From: Propionibacterium acidifaciens DSM 21887
Lineage (GTDB): Bacteria > Actinomycetota > Actinomycetes > Propionibacteriales > Propionibacteriaceae
Assembly (NCBI RefSeq): GCF_000426605.1
Contig: NZ_AUFR01000020.1
Span: forward strand, 1-52,771
DNA length: 52,771 bases
Direction of reading: 5' to 3'
In this document: one piece after another, positions 16,851-25,146 of the stretch
How positions within the stretch are numbered: position 1 is the stretch's first letter
Layout of the letters: each line of letters opens with the position of its first letter
Position numbers and translations under genes: made by a program
Notes under the pieces: generated by a model
Seen by the model: the letters and a program-made list of their open reading frames with translations, nothing else
Databases searched by the model: none
Told to the model about the DNA's origin: nothing

Positions 16851-17111
16851 ATGTCCACCCGTGAAGCCGTCGTCGCCGCCACCGAGGGCCTGCACGCCCG
16901 CCCCGCCGCGACCTTCGTCCAGGCCGCCAAGAAGTGCGGCGTGCCCGTCCAGATCTCCATGGGCGACAAGGGCCCGGTCCCCGCCACCTCGATGCTGTCC
17001 GTGCTCGGCCTGGGCGCGCACTGCGGCGACACCGTCGTCCTGAGCGCCGAGGGCGAGGGCGCCGAGGCGGCTCTCGACGCGCTGGTCGCCGTCCTCGCGG
17101 AGGCGCAGTGA
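16851..17111 (+). CDS. ptsH: HPr phosphocarrier protein
   Basis: Protein of 86 residues. It relays phosphate from enzyme I to the EIIA domain. The active-site segment is ATEGLHARPAATFV. Counting from the second of two tandem ATGs (16848, 16851) puts the histidine at position 15, the standard place. A regulatory serine segment (SMLSVLGLGAH) follows near residue 46, as usual. The leader of 222 bases carries an operator-like palindrome, so this HPr appears to be induced together with the polyol PTS rather than being the housekeeping copy. The stop overlaps the next ATG (TGATG). Confidence 0.93.
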   Translation: MSTREAVVAATEGLHARPAATFVQAAKKCGVPVQISMGDKGPVPATSMLSVLGLGAHCGDTVVLSAEGEGAEAALDALVAVLAEAQ

Positions 17112-18823
17112 TGCCCGAGCCCCGGGAGTACCCCGGCATCGGGGTCGGCTCGACCGCCGCCGTCGGCCCGTGCGCACGGTTCGCGGCACCGCCCGCGGCG
17201 CCGGCCGACGAGCCCGTCCCGTCCGGGGCCGAGGCGATCGCCGCGGCGGGCGCCGCACTCGCCGAGGCGCTCGAGCAGGTCTCGGCCGAACTGCGGGCCG
17301 CGGCCGCCGAGCACCCCGGCGAGACGCTCGGCGACGTGCTCTCGGCCACCGCCGAGATGGCCGACGACCCGGCCCTGGCCGACCGCGCCGCCCGGATCAT
17401 CGCCGAGGGCAACGGCCCGGCGAACGCCATGACGAAGGCCGTCGCCGAGTTCGCCGCGACGCTCACCGGGATCGGCGGCTACCTGGCCGAGCGCGTCACC
17501 GACCTGAACTCGGTGCGCGACCGCACGGTGGCCAGGCTGCTCGGCCCGGCGACGCCGGGCCTGCGAACGATCGACGAGCCGGCCGTCGTCATCGCCCACG
17601 AGCTGACCCCGGCCGACACCTCGAGCCTCGACATGACGAAGGTGATCGCCCTCGTCACCGAGGTGGGCGGCCCCACCTCGCACACCGCGATCATCGCCCG
17701 CCAGCTCGGCCTGCCCTGCGTCGTGCGGGCGGCCGGTGCCACGCAGATCCCCGAGGGAGCGCTCGTCGCCGTCGACGGCGCCCGGGGCTCGGTCGTCGTG
17801 GCCCCCGACGAGGCCACCCGCGAGGCCATCGTCCGCCGCATGGAGCGCCACCGGGCGCTGGCGACCGACACCGCGCCCGGCGCCACGTCCGACGGCCACC
17901 CGATCCAGCTGCTGGCCAACATCGGCGGCGTCGCGGACGCCCGGTCGGCGGCCGGCAAGGCGGTCGAGGGCGTGGGCCTGTTCCGCACCGAGTTCGTCTT
18001 CCTCGACGCCGCCGCCGAGCCGGGCGTCGCCGAGCAGGCCGGGATCTACCGGGAGGTCCTCAAGGCCTTCACCGGCCGCAAGGTCGTCGTCCGCACCCTC
18101 GACGCCGGCGCCGACAAGCCGCTGGCCTACGCCAACCCGGCGCACGAGTCGAATCCGGCGCTGGGCCAGCGCGCCTACCGTCTCGTCCGCTCCGTGCCGC
18201 ACCTGATGGAGCACCAGCTGAGGGCCCTGGCGGCCGCCATCGACGACTGCCCCGACACCGAGGCGTGGGTCATGGCGCCGATGATCTCCACCGCCGGCGA
18301 GGCCGCCGACTTCCGCCGCCGCGCCGACGAGGCGGGGCTCGGCGCCAGGGCCAGGATCGGCGTCATGGTCGAGGTGCCGGCCGTCGCGCTGTGCGCCGAC
18401 CAGGTGCTGCAGCACGTCGACTTCGTGTCGATCGGCACGAACGACCTGGCCCAGTACACGATGGCCGCCGACCGCGAGCTCGGCGCGCTGTCCGACCTCA
18501 TCGACCGCTGGCAGCCCGCCGTCCTCAGGCTCGTCGAGGCCACGGCCCGGGCCGGCGCCGCCTCCGGCACCCCGGTGGGGGTCTGCGGCGAGTCGGCCTC
18601 CGACCCGCTCATGGCGCTCGTGCTGTGCGGGCTGGGGATCACGTCGCTGTCGATGTCGACCCCGGCCGTGCCCGCCGTCCGCTTCGCCCTGCGGCACACC
18701 TCGCTGGCGACCTGCCGGGCGATGGCGCGGGCGGCCATCGACGCCCCCGACGCGGCGGCCGCGGTCTCGGCCGTCCAGGAGCTGCTCGACCCCCGGGTGA
18801 GGGAGGCCATGTCCCTCGACTGA
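17111..18823 (+). CDS. ptsI: PTS enzyme I
   Basis: Protein of 570 residues, the normal size. It transfers phosphate from PEP to HPr. The phosphohistidine is in GGPTSHTAIIAR (about residue 186). The PEP-binding barrel shows GVGLFRTEFVFL, VVVRTLDAGADKPL, IGTNDLAQYTMAADRE and the catalytic cysteine in GVCGESASDP. It overlaps the HPr gene by one base, so the pair is coupled. Having both general PTS proteins inside a sugar-specific operon is uncommon and suggests an autonomous phosphorelay or a genome with few PTS systems. Confidence 0.95.
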   Translation: MPEPREYPGIGVGSTAAVGPCARFAAPPAAPADEPVPSGAEAIAAAGAALAEALEQVSAELRAAAAEHPGETLGDVLSATAEMADDPALADRAARIIAEGNGPANAMTKAVAEFAATLTGIGGYLAERVTDLNSVRDRTVARLLGPATPGLRTIDEPAVVIAHELTPADTSSLDMTKVIALVTEVGGPTSHTAIIARQLGLPCVVRAAGATQIPEGALVAVDGARGSVVVAPDEATREAIVRRMERHRALATDTAPGATSDGHPIQLLANIGGVADARSAAGKAVEGVGLFRTEFVFLDAAAEPGVAEQAGIYREVLKAFTGRKVVVRTLDAGADKPLAYANPAHESNPALGQRAYRLVRSVPHLMEHQLRALAAAIDDCPDTEAWVMAPMISTAGEAADFRRRADEAGLGARARIGVMVEVPAVALCADQVLQHVDFVSIGTNDLAQYTMAADRELGALSDLIDRWQPAVLRLVEATARAGAASGTPVGVCGESASDPLMALVLCGLGITSLSMSTPAVPAVRFALRHTSLATCRAMARAAIDAPDAAAAVSAVQELLDPRVREAMSLD

Positions 18824-18901
18824 GGACCTCGCGCGATGGAGCGCACCCGGCGGCGGCACCCGTCCGTCGCCGCACCAACCACACGCAGACAAGGAGTCAT
18901 C

Positions 18902-19507
18902 GTGGACGACAATCCCGTGATGAAGGCGATCACCTGGTTCGCCGAACACTTCATCGGGCTGTTCAACGCCTCGGCCGAGCAGTTCCTGAGCCTGGCCTCC
19001 GGCATCCTGCCGCTGCTCATGGTCATGCTGACCGCCATGTACGCGATCACCACCTGGATCGGTGAGGAGCGCGTCAACCACGCGGTGCGGTGGGCCGGCA
19101 GGTACGCCGTGACCCGCTACACGGTCATGCCCTTCCTGGCCATGCTGCTGCTGACCAACCCGATGGCCTACACCTTCGGCCGCTTCCTGCCCGAGCGCTA
19201 CAAGCCGGCCTTCTACGACGCCGCCGTGTCGATCTGCCACCCGATCACCTCGCTGTTCCCGCACGCCAACGCGGGCGAGGTCTTCGTCTGGACCGGCGTC
19301 TCGGCCGGCGTCACGGCGGTCGCCCCCGACGAGTACGCACTGCTCGCGGTCCTGTACTTCCTCGTCGGCCTGGTCGTCATCCTCATCCGCGGCTTCGCGA
19401 CCCAGTGGATGACCGCCATCCTGATCCGCCGCGGCGGCCACCGGGAGACCTTCACGAAGTACGACGAGGCGTACGCCGCCGGCCAGATCCAGGGAGGCGT
19501 GGCATGA
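18902..19507 (+). CDS. srlA: PTS glucitol/sorbitol-type EIIC component
   Basis: Protein of 201 residues, matching the EIIC2-type family of the glucitol PTS. Four or more membrane segments are visible, with the family blocks FIGLFNASAEQFLSLASGILPLLM, MPFLAMLLLTNPMAYTFGRF and SICHPITSLFPHANAGEVFVW. It forms the membrane channel together with the EIIBC protein that follows. GTG 18902 is preferred because AAGGAG precedes it and it begins at the family N-terminus. Its stop overlaps the next start (ATGA). The sugar is probably a polyol but not necessarily sorbitol. Confidence 0.93.
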   Translation: MDDNPVMKAITWFAEHFIGLFNASAEQFLSLASGILPLLMVMLTAMYAITTWIGEERVNHAVRWAGRYAVTRYTVMPFLAMLLLTNPMAYTFGRFLPERYKPAFYDAAVSICHPITSLFPHANAGEVFVWTGVSAGVTAVAPDEYALLAVLYFLVGLVVILIRGFATQWMTAILIRRGGHRETFTKYDEAYAAGQIQGGVA

Positions 19508-20523
19508 GTCACCAGAGCGTCAAGGTCGTCAAGGGCAACGGCGGCTGGGGCGACGACATGATCCTGACCCCCACCGACGAGAAGAACATCGTCCTGTCGG
19601 TGACCGGCGGCGGCATCCACCCGGTCGCGGCGCGCATCGCCGAGCTGAGCGGCGCCGAGGCCGTCGACGGCTTCACGAACAGCGTCGAGGACGACAAGGT
19701 GCTGGCCGCCGTCATCAACTGCGGCGGCACCGCCCGGATCGGCGTCTACCCGAAGAAGCGCATCAACACGATCGACATCTACCCCGGCTCGCCGACCGGA
19801 CCGCTGGCCAAGTACATCACCGAGGACATCTTCGTCTCGGCGGTGGGACTGGACCAGATCGGTCCGGCCGACGCCGAGGCCGTCGACCGGGCCGCTGCGA
19901 CCGCGACCGCGGCCCAGGCGGACGAGGCGGCCGCGGCGCGGGCCGGGACCGAGCGCCCGAGGACCGTCTCGCAGCGGCAGGCCGACAAGGGCGGCTTCAT
20001 GTCGGTCATCGTGAAGTTCGGCAACGCGGTCGGCTACATCATCAACACGCTGCTGTCGTCGGGCCGCCAGGCGCTGGACATCATCCTGAAGACCGTCCTG
20101 CCCTTCATGGCCTACGTCGGCCTGCTCATGGGCATCGTGAACTACACGGGCGTCTCGGACCTGATCGCCCACGCCGTCACGCCGCTGGCCGGCAACCCGA
20201 TCGGTCTGGTCCTGCTGGGCATCATCGTCGCCCTGCCGTTCCTGTCCCCGGTGCTCGGCCCCGGCGCCGCCATCGCCCAGGTCATCGGCGTGCTCATGGG
20301 CCAGCAGATCGGCGCCGGCGCGCTGCCGGTGCAGTACGCGCTGCCCACCCTGTTCGCCATCGACGGCCAGGTCGGCTGCGACTTCGTCCCGGTGGGCCTG
20401 TCCCTCGGCGAGGCCCAGCCCGAGACGATCTCCGTCGGCGTCTCCGCCGTGCTGTTCACCCGCCTCGTGACCTCGCCGGTGGCGGTCATCATCGCCTACC
20501 TCGCCTCGTTCCTGCTCATCTGA
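19504..20523 (+). CDS. srlE: PTS glucitol/sorbitol-type EIIBC component
   Basis: Protein of 339 residues. The EIIB domain (about 1-125) carries the phosphocysteine, most likely Cys73 in AVINCGGTARIGVYPKKR. An Ala/Glu-rich linker follows (about 125-165). The EIIC-type membrane part (about 170-339) contains VLPFMAYVGLLMGIVNYTGVSD, FLSPVLGPGAAIAQVIGVLM and the family block FAIDGQVGCDFVPVGLSLGEA. The linker is longer and more Ala-rich than I would expect of the enterobacterial protein. The gene overlaps srlA by four bases. A strong hairpin lies between it and srlB. Confidence 0.93.
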   Translation: MSHQSVKVVKGNGGWGDDMILTPTDEKNIVLSVTGGGIHPVAARIAELSGAEAVDGFTNSVEDDKVLAAVINCGGTARIGVYPKKRINTIDIYPGSPTGPLAKYITEDIFVSAVGLDQIGPADAEAVDRAAATATAAQADEAAAARAGTERPRTVSQRQADKGGFMSVIVKFGNAVGYIINTLLSSGRQALDIILKTVLPFMAYVGLLMGIVNYTGVSDLIAHAVTPLAGNPIGLVLLGIIVALPFLSPVLGPGAAIAQVIGVLMGQQIGAGALPVQYALPTLFAIDGQVGCDFVPVGLSLGEAQPETISVGVSAVLFTRLVTSPVAVIIAYLASFLLI

Positions 20524-20534
20524 CCGACACCCCC

Positions 20535-20561
20535 GGGTGGGGCGGCCCGGCCGCCCCACCC
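20535..20561 (+). promoter_or_regulatory. Hairpin between srlE and srlB
   Basis: GGGTGGGGCGG (20535-20545) pairs perfectly with CCGCCCCACCC (20551-20561) over a five-base loop. No T-tract follows, and the srlB ribosome site GGAGGAG comes right after. It could be a partial terminator or a stability element that sets the ratio of the PTS subunits. Confidence 0.55.
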
Positions 20562-20580
20562 CTACCCAGGAGGAGAGACA

Positions 20581-20949
20581 ATGTCCACCCTGTGGAGCGC
20601 TGACATCACCGCGATCGGGCCCGACGCGAGCGACATGATCGACGGCGGCGTCGTCATCCTGTTCGGCGAGCCCGTCCCCGAGGCGCTGGCCGAGGTCAGC
20701 ATCGTGCACCGCACGACGACGGCCCCGACCCGCGACATCACCGCGGGCGATGTCCTCCGGATCGCCGGCCGGGAGTACACCGTCGACGCCATCGGCGAAC
20801 GCGCCTGCGCGAACCTCACCGAGCTCGGCCACGTGGTCATCTACGTGAACCAGCCCGAGCAGGAGCTCCTGCCGGGCGCCGTCCTGGCGACCGGCCCGCA
20901 GCTCGTCCCCCCGGCCGTCGGCGGCACCGTCGAGTTCCTCGAGGCCTGA
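20581..20949 (+). CDS. srlB: PTS glucitol/sorbitol-type EIIA component
   Basis: Protein of 122 residues. It accepts phosphate from HPr and passes it to the EIIB domain. The family segment VSIVHRTTTAPTRDITAGDVLRIAGREYTVDAIGERACANLTELGHVVI is clear. Conserved histidines occur in IVHRTT and LGHVV, and the phosphorylated one is not assigned here. The C-terminus LLPGAVLATG is also typical. GGAGGAG precedes the ATG. It follows srlE by 57 bases containing a hairpin, and precedes gutM by five bases. Confidence 0.92.
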   Translation: MSTLWSADITAIGPDASDMIDGGVVILFGEPVPEALAEVSIVHRTTTAPTRDITAGDVLRIAGREYTVDAIGERACANLTELGHVVIYVNQPEQELLPGAVLATGPQLVPPAVGGTVEFLEA

Positions 20950-20954
20950 CCGCC

Positions 20955-21464
20955 ATGAACGCCCTCGACTGGCGGTTCCCCGCGATCCTCGTGGCGGCCA
21001 TGATGCTCGGGCTGCTGCTCACCTGGGTCCAGATGCGCTCCTACAACGCCGAGCTCAACCGCGCCCTGCGAGCCGTCCGGGGCGAGCACCTCGTGCTCGT
21101 CTCCGGCCGCGGCCGCTCCATCGGCGGCGGGGCGATCGTCATCGCGATCATCGACGTCGCCGCCCGGCGCATCATCCGGGCGCGCGCCCTGGCCGGTCGG
21201 AGCGTCTTCGCCCGCTTCCACGACGCGCCCGGCCTCGTCGGGGACCTGGACGGGGCCGTCGACCGGGTCCGGGGCAGGCAGCTGAGGGCGGCCGTCGAGA
21301 TGGCGCTGGCCCAGGTCGGCGCCTCCGCCCCGGCGGTCGGGCCCGCGTCCACCACCACATCCACCACGAGCAACGCGCCCGTTCTCGCAGCCGGGCCACG
21401 GCCGCTCCGCAGGCGCGTCCCCCGCACCACCGTCCCGAACCCGGACAGGGCCCGGGACGCATGA
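20955..21464 (+). CDS. gutM: GutM family regulator
   Basis: Protein of 169 residues. An N-terminal hydrophobic segment (about residues 7-25) is followed by a domain with RGEHLVLVSGRGRSIGGGAIVIAIIDVAARRII and GRSVFARFHDAPGLVGDL. These match GutM proteins, known in E. coli as activators of the glucitol operon. Because of the N-terminal membrane segment, a direct DNA-binding role is doubtful, and it may act on the transporter or its regulator. The last 45 residues are Thr/Ser/Pro/Arg-rich and probably disordered. It follows srlB closely, as in other glucitol PTS operons. Confidence 0.82.
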   Translation: MNALDWRFPAILVAAMMLGLLLTWVQMRSYNAELNRALRAVRGEHLVLVSGRGRSIGGGAIVIAIIDVAARRIIRARALAGRSVFARFHDAPGLVGDLDGAVDRVRGRQLRAAVEMALAQVGASAPAVGPASTTTSTTSNAPVLAAGPRPLRRRVPRTTVPNPDRARDA

Positions 21465-21483
21465 ATCCCGAAAGGAAACCGAC

Positions 21484-22788
21484 ATGGGTTACACCAAGGC
21501 TCTTCTCGAACGCCAGCAGGAACTGGGCCGTCCGGTCCGGGTGGGCGTCGTCGGCGCAGGCCAGATGGGCTCCGGCCTCATCGCCTCGATCGAGCGCGCG
21601 CCGGGCCTGGCCGTCGTCGCCGTCGCCGACATCGTCATCGACAAGGCCGTCTCGGCCCTGCGCAACGCCGGCCGCGAGGACGTCGTCGTGGCCGACACCG
21701 ACCTGGCGGCGGCCGAGCAGGCCATCCGGGACGGCCGGGCCGCCGTCGTCTCCGACGGCCTGCGGATGCCCGGGCTGCCCGTCGACATCGTCGTCGAGGT
21801 CTCCGGGGTGCCCGGGATCGCCGCCCAGATCGCCTACACGTGCATCACGCATTCCACGGACGTCGCCCTCATGACGGTCGAGGCCGACATCACCGTCGGC
21901 CCCCTCCTGTCGTCGATGGCCAACGCCGGCGGCTCGGTGTACACCGTCATGCGCGGCGACGAGCCGGTCGAGTGCCTCAAGCTCGTCGAGTACGCCCAGG
22001 ATCTGGGCCTCGAGGTCGTGTGCGTCGGCAAGGGCAAGAACAACGTCAACATCCCGCACGGCATGCCCGAGGACAACATCGAGGACGCCCGCCGCAAGGG
22101 GATGAACCCGCGCATGCTCACGGAGTTCACGGACGGCACGAAGACCCAGCTCGAGATGACCGCCCTGTCGAACGCGACGGGCATCCCGATCGAGGTGGAC
22201 GGCATGCACGGGCGGGAGATCCCGCTGGCCGAACTCGCCACGAAGCTCGTCCCCAGGGCCGACGGCGGCATCCTCGAGTTCGACAAGGGCCCGTGCGTCG
22301 AGTACGTCACCGGCGATGTCGCCCCGGGCGTCTTCTGCATCGTGAAGTCCACCTCGGACGTCGTCACCGCCGAGCTCGACTACCTCAGGCTCGGCCACGG
22401 TCCCTACTACCTCCTCCACCGTCCATGGCACATCGCCTCGATCGAGGCGCATCTGTCGATCTACGAGGCCGTCACGACCGGGCGTCCGGACTTCCAGTCC
22501 ACGCACGTCACGACCGAGGTCGTCGGCCGGGCCAAGACCGATCTGGCGGCCGGCCTCACCTTCGAGGGCATGGGCGGGCACCACTTCTACGGCTACGCCA
22601 TGCCCGCCGACAAGGCCCGTGAGCTGAATCTCGTGCCGATCGGCCTGCTGCAGCACTCGAAGCTGAAGGTCGGCAAGAAGGTCGACGAGATGATCTCCTA
22701 CGACGACATCGAGCTCGACCGCGCCCGCCCGCTCGTCGCCATGCGCTTCCTCCAGGACGCCATGGTCGCCCGGGGCGTCCTCGGCTGA
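21484..22788 (+). CDS. COG4091-type NAD(P)-dependent oxidoreductase with SAF domain
   Basis: Protein of 434 residues. The N-terminal Rossmann fold has VGVVGAGQMGSG (residues about 19-30). A homoserine-dehydrogenase-like central region follows, with VDIVVEVSGVPGIAAQ, MTVEADITVGPLL and VVCVGKGKNN. A C-terminal SAF domain has VGRAKTDLAAGLTFEGMGG and YAMPADKARELNLVPIGLL. COG4091 proteins are labelled predicted homoserine dehydrogenase, but most have no proven substrate. There is no sorbitol-6-phosphate dehydrogenase of the SDR type anywhere in this cluster, so this enzyme is the best candidate to oxidise the phosphorylated polyol. That is inference from position. The gene is intact and the last of the operon before a hairpin. 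Confidence 0.82.
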   Translation: MGYTKALLERQQELGRPVRVGVVGAGQMGSGLIASIERAPGLAVVAVADIVIDKAVSALRNAGREDVVVADTDLAAAEQAIRDGRAAVVSDGLRMPGLPVDIVVEVSGVPGIAAQIAYTCITHSTDVALMTVEADITVGPLLSSMANAGGSVYTVMRGDEPVECLKLVEYAQDLGLEVVCVGKGKNNVNIPHGMPEDNIEDARRKGMNPRMLTEFTDGTKTQLEMTALSNATGIPIEVDGMHGREIPLAELATKLVPRADGGILEFDKGPCVEYVTGDVAPGVFCIVKSTSDVVTAELDYLRLGHGPYYLLHRPWHIASIEAHLSIYEAVTTGRPDFQSTHVTTEVVGRAKTDLAAGLTFEGMGGHHFYGYAMPADKARELNLVPIGLLQHSKLKVGKKVDEMISYDDIELDRARPLVAMRFLQDAMVARGVLG

Positions 22789-22808
22789 CCGACGCCCCCC
22801 TCGCCGAA

Positions 22809-22853
22809 CCGGCCGCCCCGCCGACGGGAGAAGGCCCTCGTCGGGGCGGCCGG
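22809..22853 (+). terminator. Hairpin terminator of the polyol PTS operon
   Basis: CCGGCCGCCCCG (22809-22820) pairs with CGGGGCGGCCGG (22842-22853). Flanking ACG/CGT bases can add pairs. It lies 20 bases after the COG4091 stop. There is no T-run, as is common in high-GC actinobacteria. Confidence 0.65.
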
Positions 22854-22891
22854 TCGTGTCCAACGGTCCTCGCCGGGGACGATCCTCTCCC

Positions 22892-22932
22892 TACAATGAT
22901 GGGGCCGGGACCCGCACGGTCCCGGCCCCATC
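22892..22932 (+). promoter_or_regulatory. -10 box and perfect hairpin before the SorC-type gene
   Basis: TACAAT (22892-22897) looks like a -10 element. It abuts a perfect inverted repeat: ATGGGGCCGGGACC (22899-22912), loop CGCAC, and GGTCCCGGCCCCAT (22918-22931), extendable by one more G-C pair. The predicted start falls inside the repeat. It could be an autoregulatory operator in DNA or an attenuator in the leader RNA. Confidence 0.5.
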
Positions 22933-22987
22933 GTCCATGCCGGACCTCCCCACCGGCGCCCGAGCCCACGGGGATGAGGAAGAGCCC

Positions 22988-23947
22988 ATGCCTGCCAAGA
23001 GAGACCAGCAGCTGCTCATCGACGCCGCGCGGCTCTACTACGTCGACGGGCTCGACCAGGGCCAGGTCGGCGAGCGGCTCGGCCTCTCGCGCTCGAGCGT
23101 CTCCCGCATCCTCCACGAGGCGCGCTCCAGCGGCCTCGTGCAGATCCACATCGTCGGGGACGACCGCACGGTGCGCGACGGCGAGCTGGAGCGGCGCCTC
23201 GTGCGCACCTTCGGGCTGCGCGAGGCCCTCGTCGCCGACACCTCGACCAGCGCCGACCCCGGCGCCTCGGTCGCCCGGCTGGCCGGCGAGGCCTTCCCCC
23301 GGCTGGCCTCGGGGGCCTCGCGGATCGGCTTCAGCTGGGGCCTCACCGTCGCCCGGTTCATCGACCTGCTGCCCGACACCCGGCTTCGCCCCGACACCCG
23401 GATCGTTCCGCTCGTGGGCGGCATGCCGACGCTCGACAGCGCCCCCTCGGGCAACTCGCACCTGCAGATCCTCGCCGACAAGTGCGGCGCCGTGGCCGGG
23501 CGCTTCGACGCGCCGGCGATCGTGGAGTCGGCGCTCACCCAGCAGGCCATGATGAGCGAGTCCTCGGTGCAGGCCTCGCTGGCCGAGGCCCGCTCCTGCG
23601 ACCTCGGCTTCGTCGGCATCGGGAACTACGAGGTGCAGACCTCGCGGGCCGTCATGAGCGCCATGCGGCTCAGCTTCGAGGAGAAGTCGGCCGTCGAGGC
23701 GGCCCACCCGGTCGGCGACATGCTCGGCCGCTACTTCACGATCGAGGGCGTCCCCCTCGGCCCGCCCGCCTCGGAGCGCGTCATCGGCATCGACCTGGAC
23801 GACCTGAGGCGCATCCGGACGGTCATCGGCCTGGCCACCGGCAGGGCGAAGACCACCGGCACCCTCGGCGCGTTGCGCACCGGGGCGCTCGACATCCTCG
23901 TCGTGGACGACGTGCTCGCGCAGGCGCTGCTCGCGGCGAACCACTGA
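22988..23947 (+). CDS. SorC/DeoR-type sugar-binding transcriptional regulator
   Basis: Protein of 319 residues. The N-terminal helix-turn-helix reads LYYVDGLDQGQVGERLGLSRSSVSRILHEARSSGLVQI (about 17-54). The C-terminal sugar-phosphate sensing domain has IGFSWGLTVARFIDLLP, IVPLVGGMPTLDS and DLGFVGIGNYEV, and ends with IGLATGRAKTTGTLGALRTGALDILVVDD. Family members bind phosphorylated sugars and control PTS and catabolic operons, as repressors or activators. It is separated from the COG4091 gene by a terminator and has its own promoter. The TGCAA-N4-TTGCA palindromes at 14435 and 16648 are its likely targets. GAGGAAGAG precedes the ATG. Confidence 0.9.
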   Translation: MPAKRDQQLLIDAARLYYVDGLDQGQVGERLGLSRSSVSRILHEARSSGLVQIHIVGDDRTVRDGELERRLVRTFGLREALVADTSTSADPGASVARLAGEAFPRLASGASRIGFSWGLTVARFIDLLPDTRLRPDTRIVPLVGGMPTLDSAPSGNSHLQILADKCGAVAGRFDAPAIVESALTQQAMMSESSVQASLAEARSCDLGFVGIGNYEVQTSRAVMSAMRLSFEEKSAVEAAHPVGDMLGRYFTIEGVPLGPPASERVIGIDLDDLRRIRTVIGLATGRAKTTGTLGALRTGALDILVVDDVLAQALLAANH

Positions 23948-24241
23948 CCCCGGGCCCGGCGATGCGCCCGGACGGCAGGCGTCCCGACCGCGCCGACGCC
24001 CCGCGCCAGGTGATGCGCGCATTCCCGGGCATCCCTCCCCGGGGCGCTCGGGACAACGCGCGCGGCACGGTGCGCGTGCTCGGCGACTTCGAGCGATTCC
24101 CCGCGTCCCTCCCCGAGCGCTCGGGACGGGCCCCGCGCCCCGGAGGGGATGCGCGTCGCACGGGCGCGGGCCGGACGAGCAGGGGGCGGGGCCGGTCGGC
24201 GCCCGCACCGCCGGCCCCGCCGGAGCGCCGCGACCTCGGCG

Positions 24242-24991
24242 CTACTTCCTGCCCTGGTTGGCGACGGCCTTCTGACCGGCCTCGGCCGCCTCGGGGTCGA
24301 GGTAGCGTCCGCCCTCGACGACGGGCCGCAGGGCGTCGTCGAGCTCGTAGAGGAGCGGGATGCCGGTGGGGATGTTGAGGCCCGAGATGGTCTGGTCGTC
24401 GATCTCGTCGAGGTGCTTCACGAGGGCGCGCAGCGAGTTGCCGTGGGCGGCGACGAGGACCGTGCGCCCGGCCCTCAGGTCGGGGACGATGTCGGACTCC
24501 CAGTAGGGGAGCATGCGGGCGACGACGTCCTTGAGGCACTCGCTGAGCGGACGCTCGGCCTCGGGCACGTCGGCGTAGCGGGCGTCGTGGAACTGGCTCC
24601 ACTGCCCGTCGGGGTCGATCGGGGGCGGCGGCACGTCATAGCTGCGGCGCCACGCCATGAACTGGTCCTCGCCGTACTTCTCGCGGATCTCGGCCTTGTT
24701 GAGACCCTGGAGGGCGCCGTAGTGGCGCTCGTTGAGGCGCCAGCTGCGACGCACGGGGATCCAGTGGCGATCGCACCGGTCGAGCGAGAGACAGGCGGTG
24801 TGGATCGCGCGACGCAGCAGCGAGGTGTGGACGACGTCGGGCAGCAGGCCCTGCTCGGCGAGCAGCTCGCCGCCGCGAGTGGCCTCGCCCACGCCCTTCT
24901 CGTTGAGATCGACATCGACCCAGCCGGTGAACAGATTCTTCGAGTTCCATTCGCTCTCGCCGTGGCGGAGCAGGATCAGCTTCGAGGTCAT
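24242..24991 (-). CDS. gpmA: 2,3-bisphosphoglycerate-dependent phosphoglycerate mutase
   Basis: Protein of 249 residues. It converts 3- and 2-phosphoglycerate in glycolysis. [12 protein letters not shown] holds the phosphohistidine (His10). [32 protein letters not shown] and the second histidine in [17 protein letters not shown] follow. The C-terminus [19 protein letters not shown] is typical. The ATG has no upstream ribosome site, but TAGACT on the minus strand lies six bases before it, so a leaderless message is likely. It is divergent from the TetR gene. Confidence 0.96.
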   Translation of the reverse strand: MTSKLILLRHGESEWNSKNLFTGWVDVDLNEKGVGEATRGGELLAEQGLLPDVVHTSLLRRAIHTACLSLDRCDRHWIPVRRSWRLNERHYGALQGLNKAEIREKYGEDQFMAWRRSYDVPPPPIDPDGQWSQFHDARYADVPEAERPLSECLKDVVARMLPYWESDIVPDLRAGRTVLVAAHGNSLRALVKHLDEIDDQTISGLNIPTGIPLLYELDDALRPVVEGGRYLDPEAAEAGQKAVANQGRK

Positions 24992-24997
24992 GGCCCG

Positions 24998-25003
24998 AGT
25001 CTA
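24998..25003 (-). promoter_or_regulatory. -10 box of gpmA, likely leaderless
   Basis: TAGACT on the minus strand, six bases before ATG 24991, with no ribosome site between. Confidence 0.45.
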
Positions 25004-25146
25004 GCGGCCGGGCCCTCGTCCGAGACCCCGAATCGGGGCGTCCACGACCCGGGACGGACCCTCGGCCCGTACTACCCTTGGGATGAATCATGGCGCGGCG
25101 CCCCCGGCGCGGCGCCATCGGCACGCGACAGGCAGCGGGGAGAGTC

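Noticed and set aside
16697-19441. Open frame of 914 codons on the minus strand
   Set aside because: It lies opposite ptsH, ptsI and srlA, which are certain. It is a shadow.
18902-20949. Naming the substrate as sorbitol
   Set aside because: The EII proteins are glucitol-type, but no sorbitol-6-phosphate dehydrogenase is present and the other enzymes do not fit that pathway.
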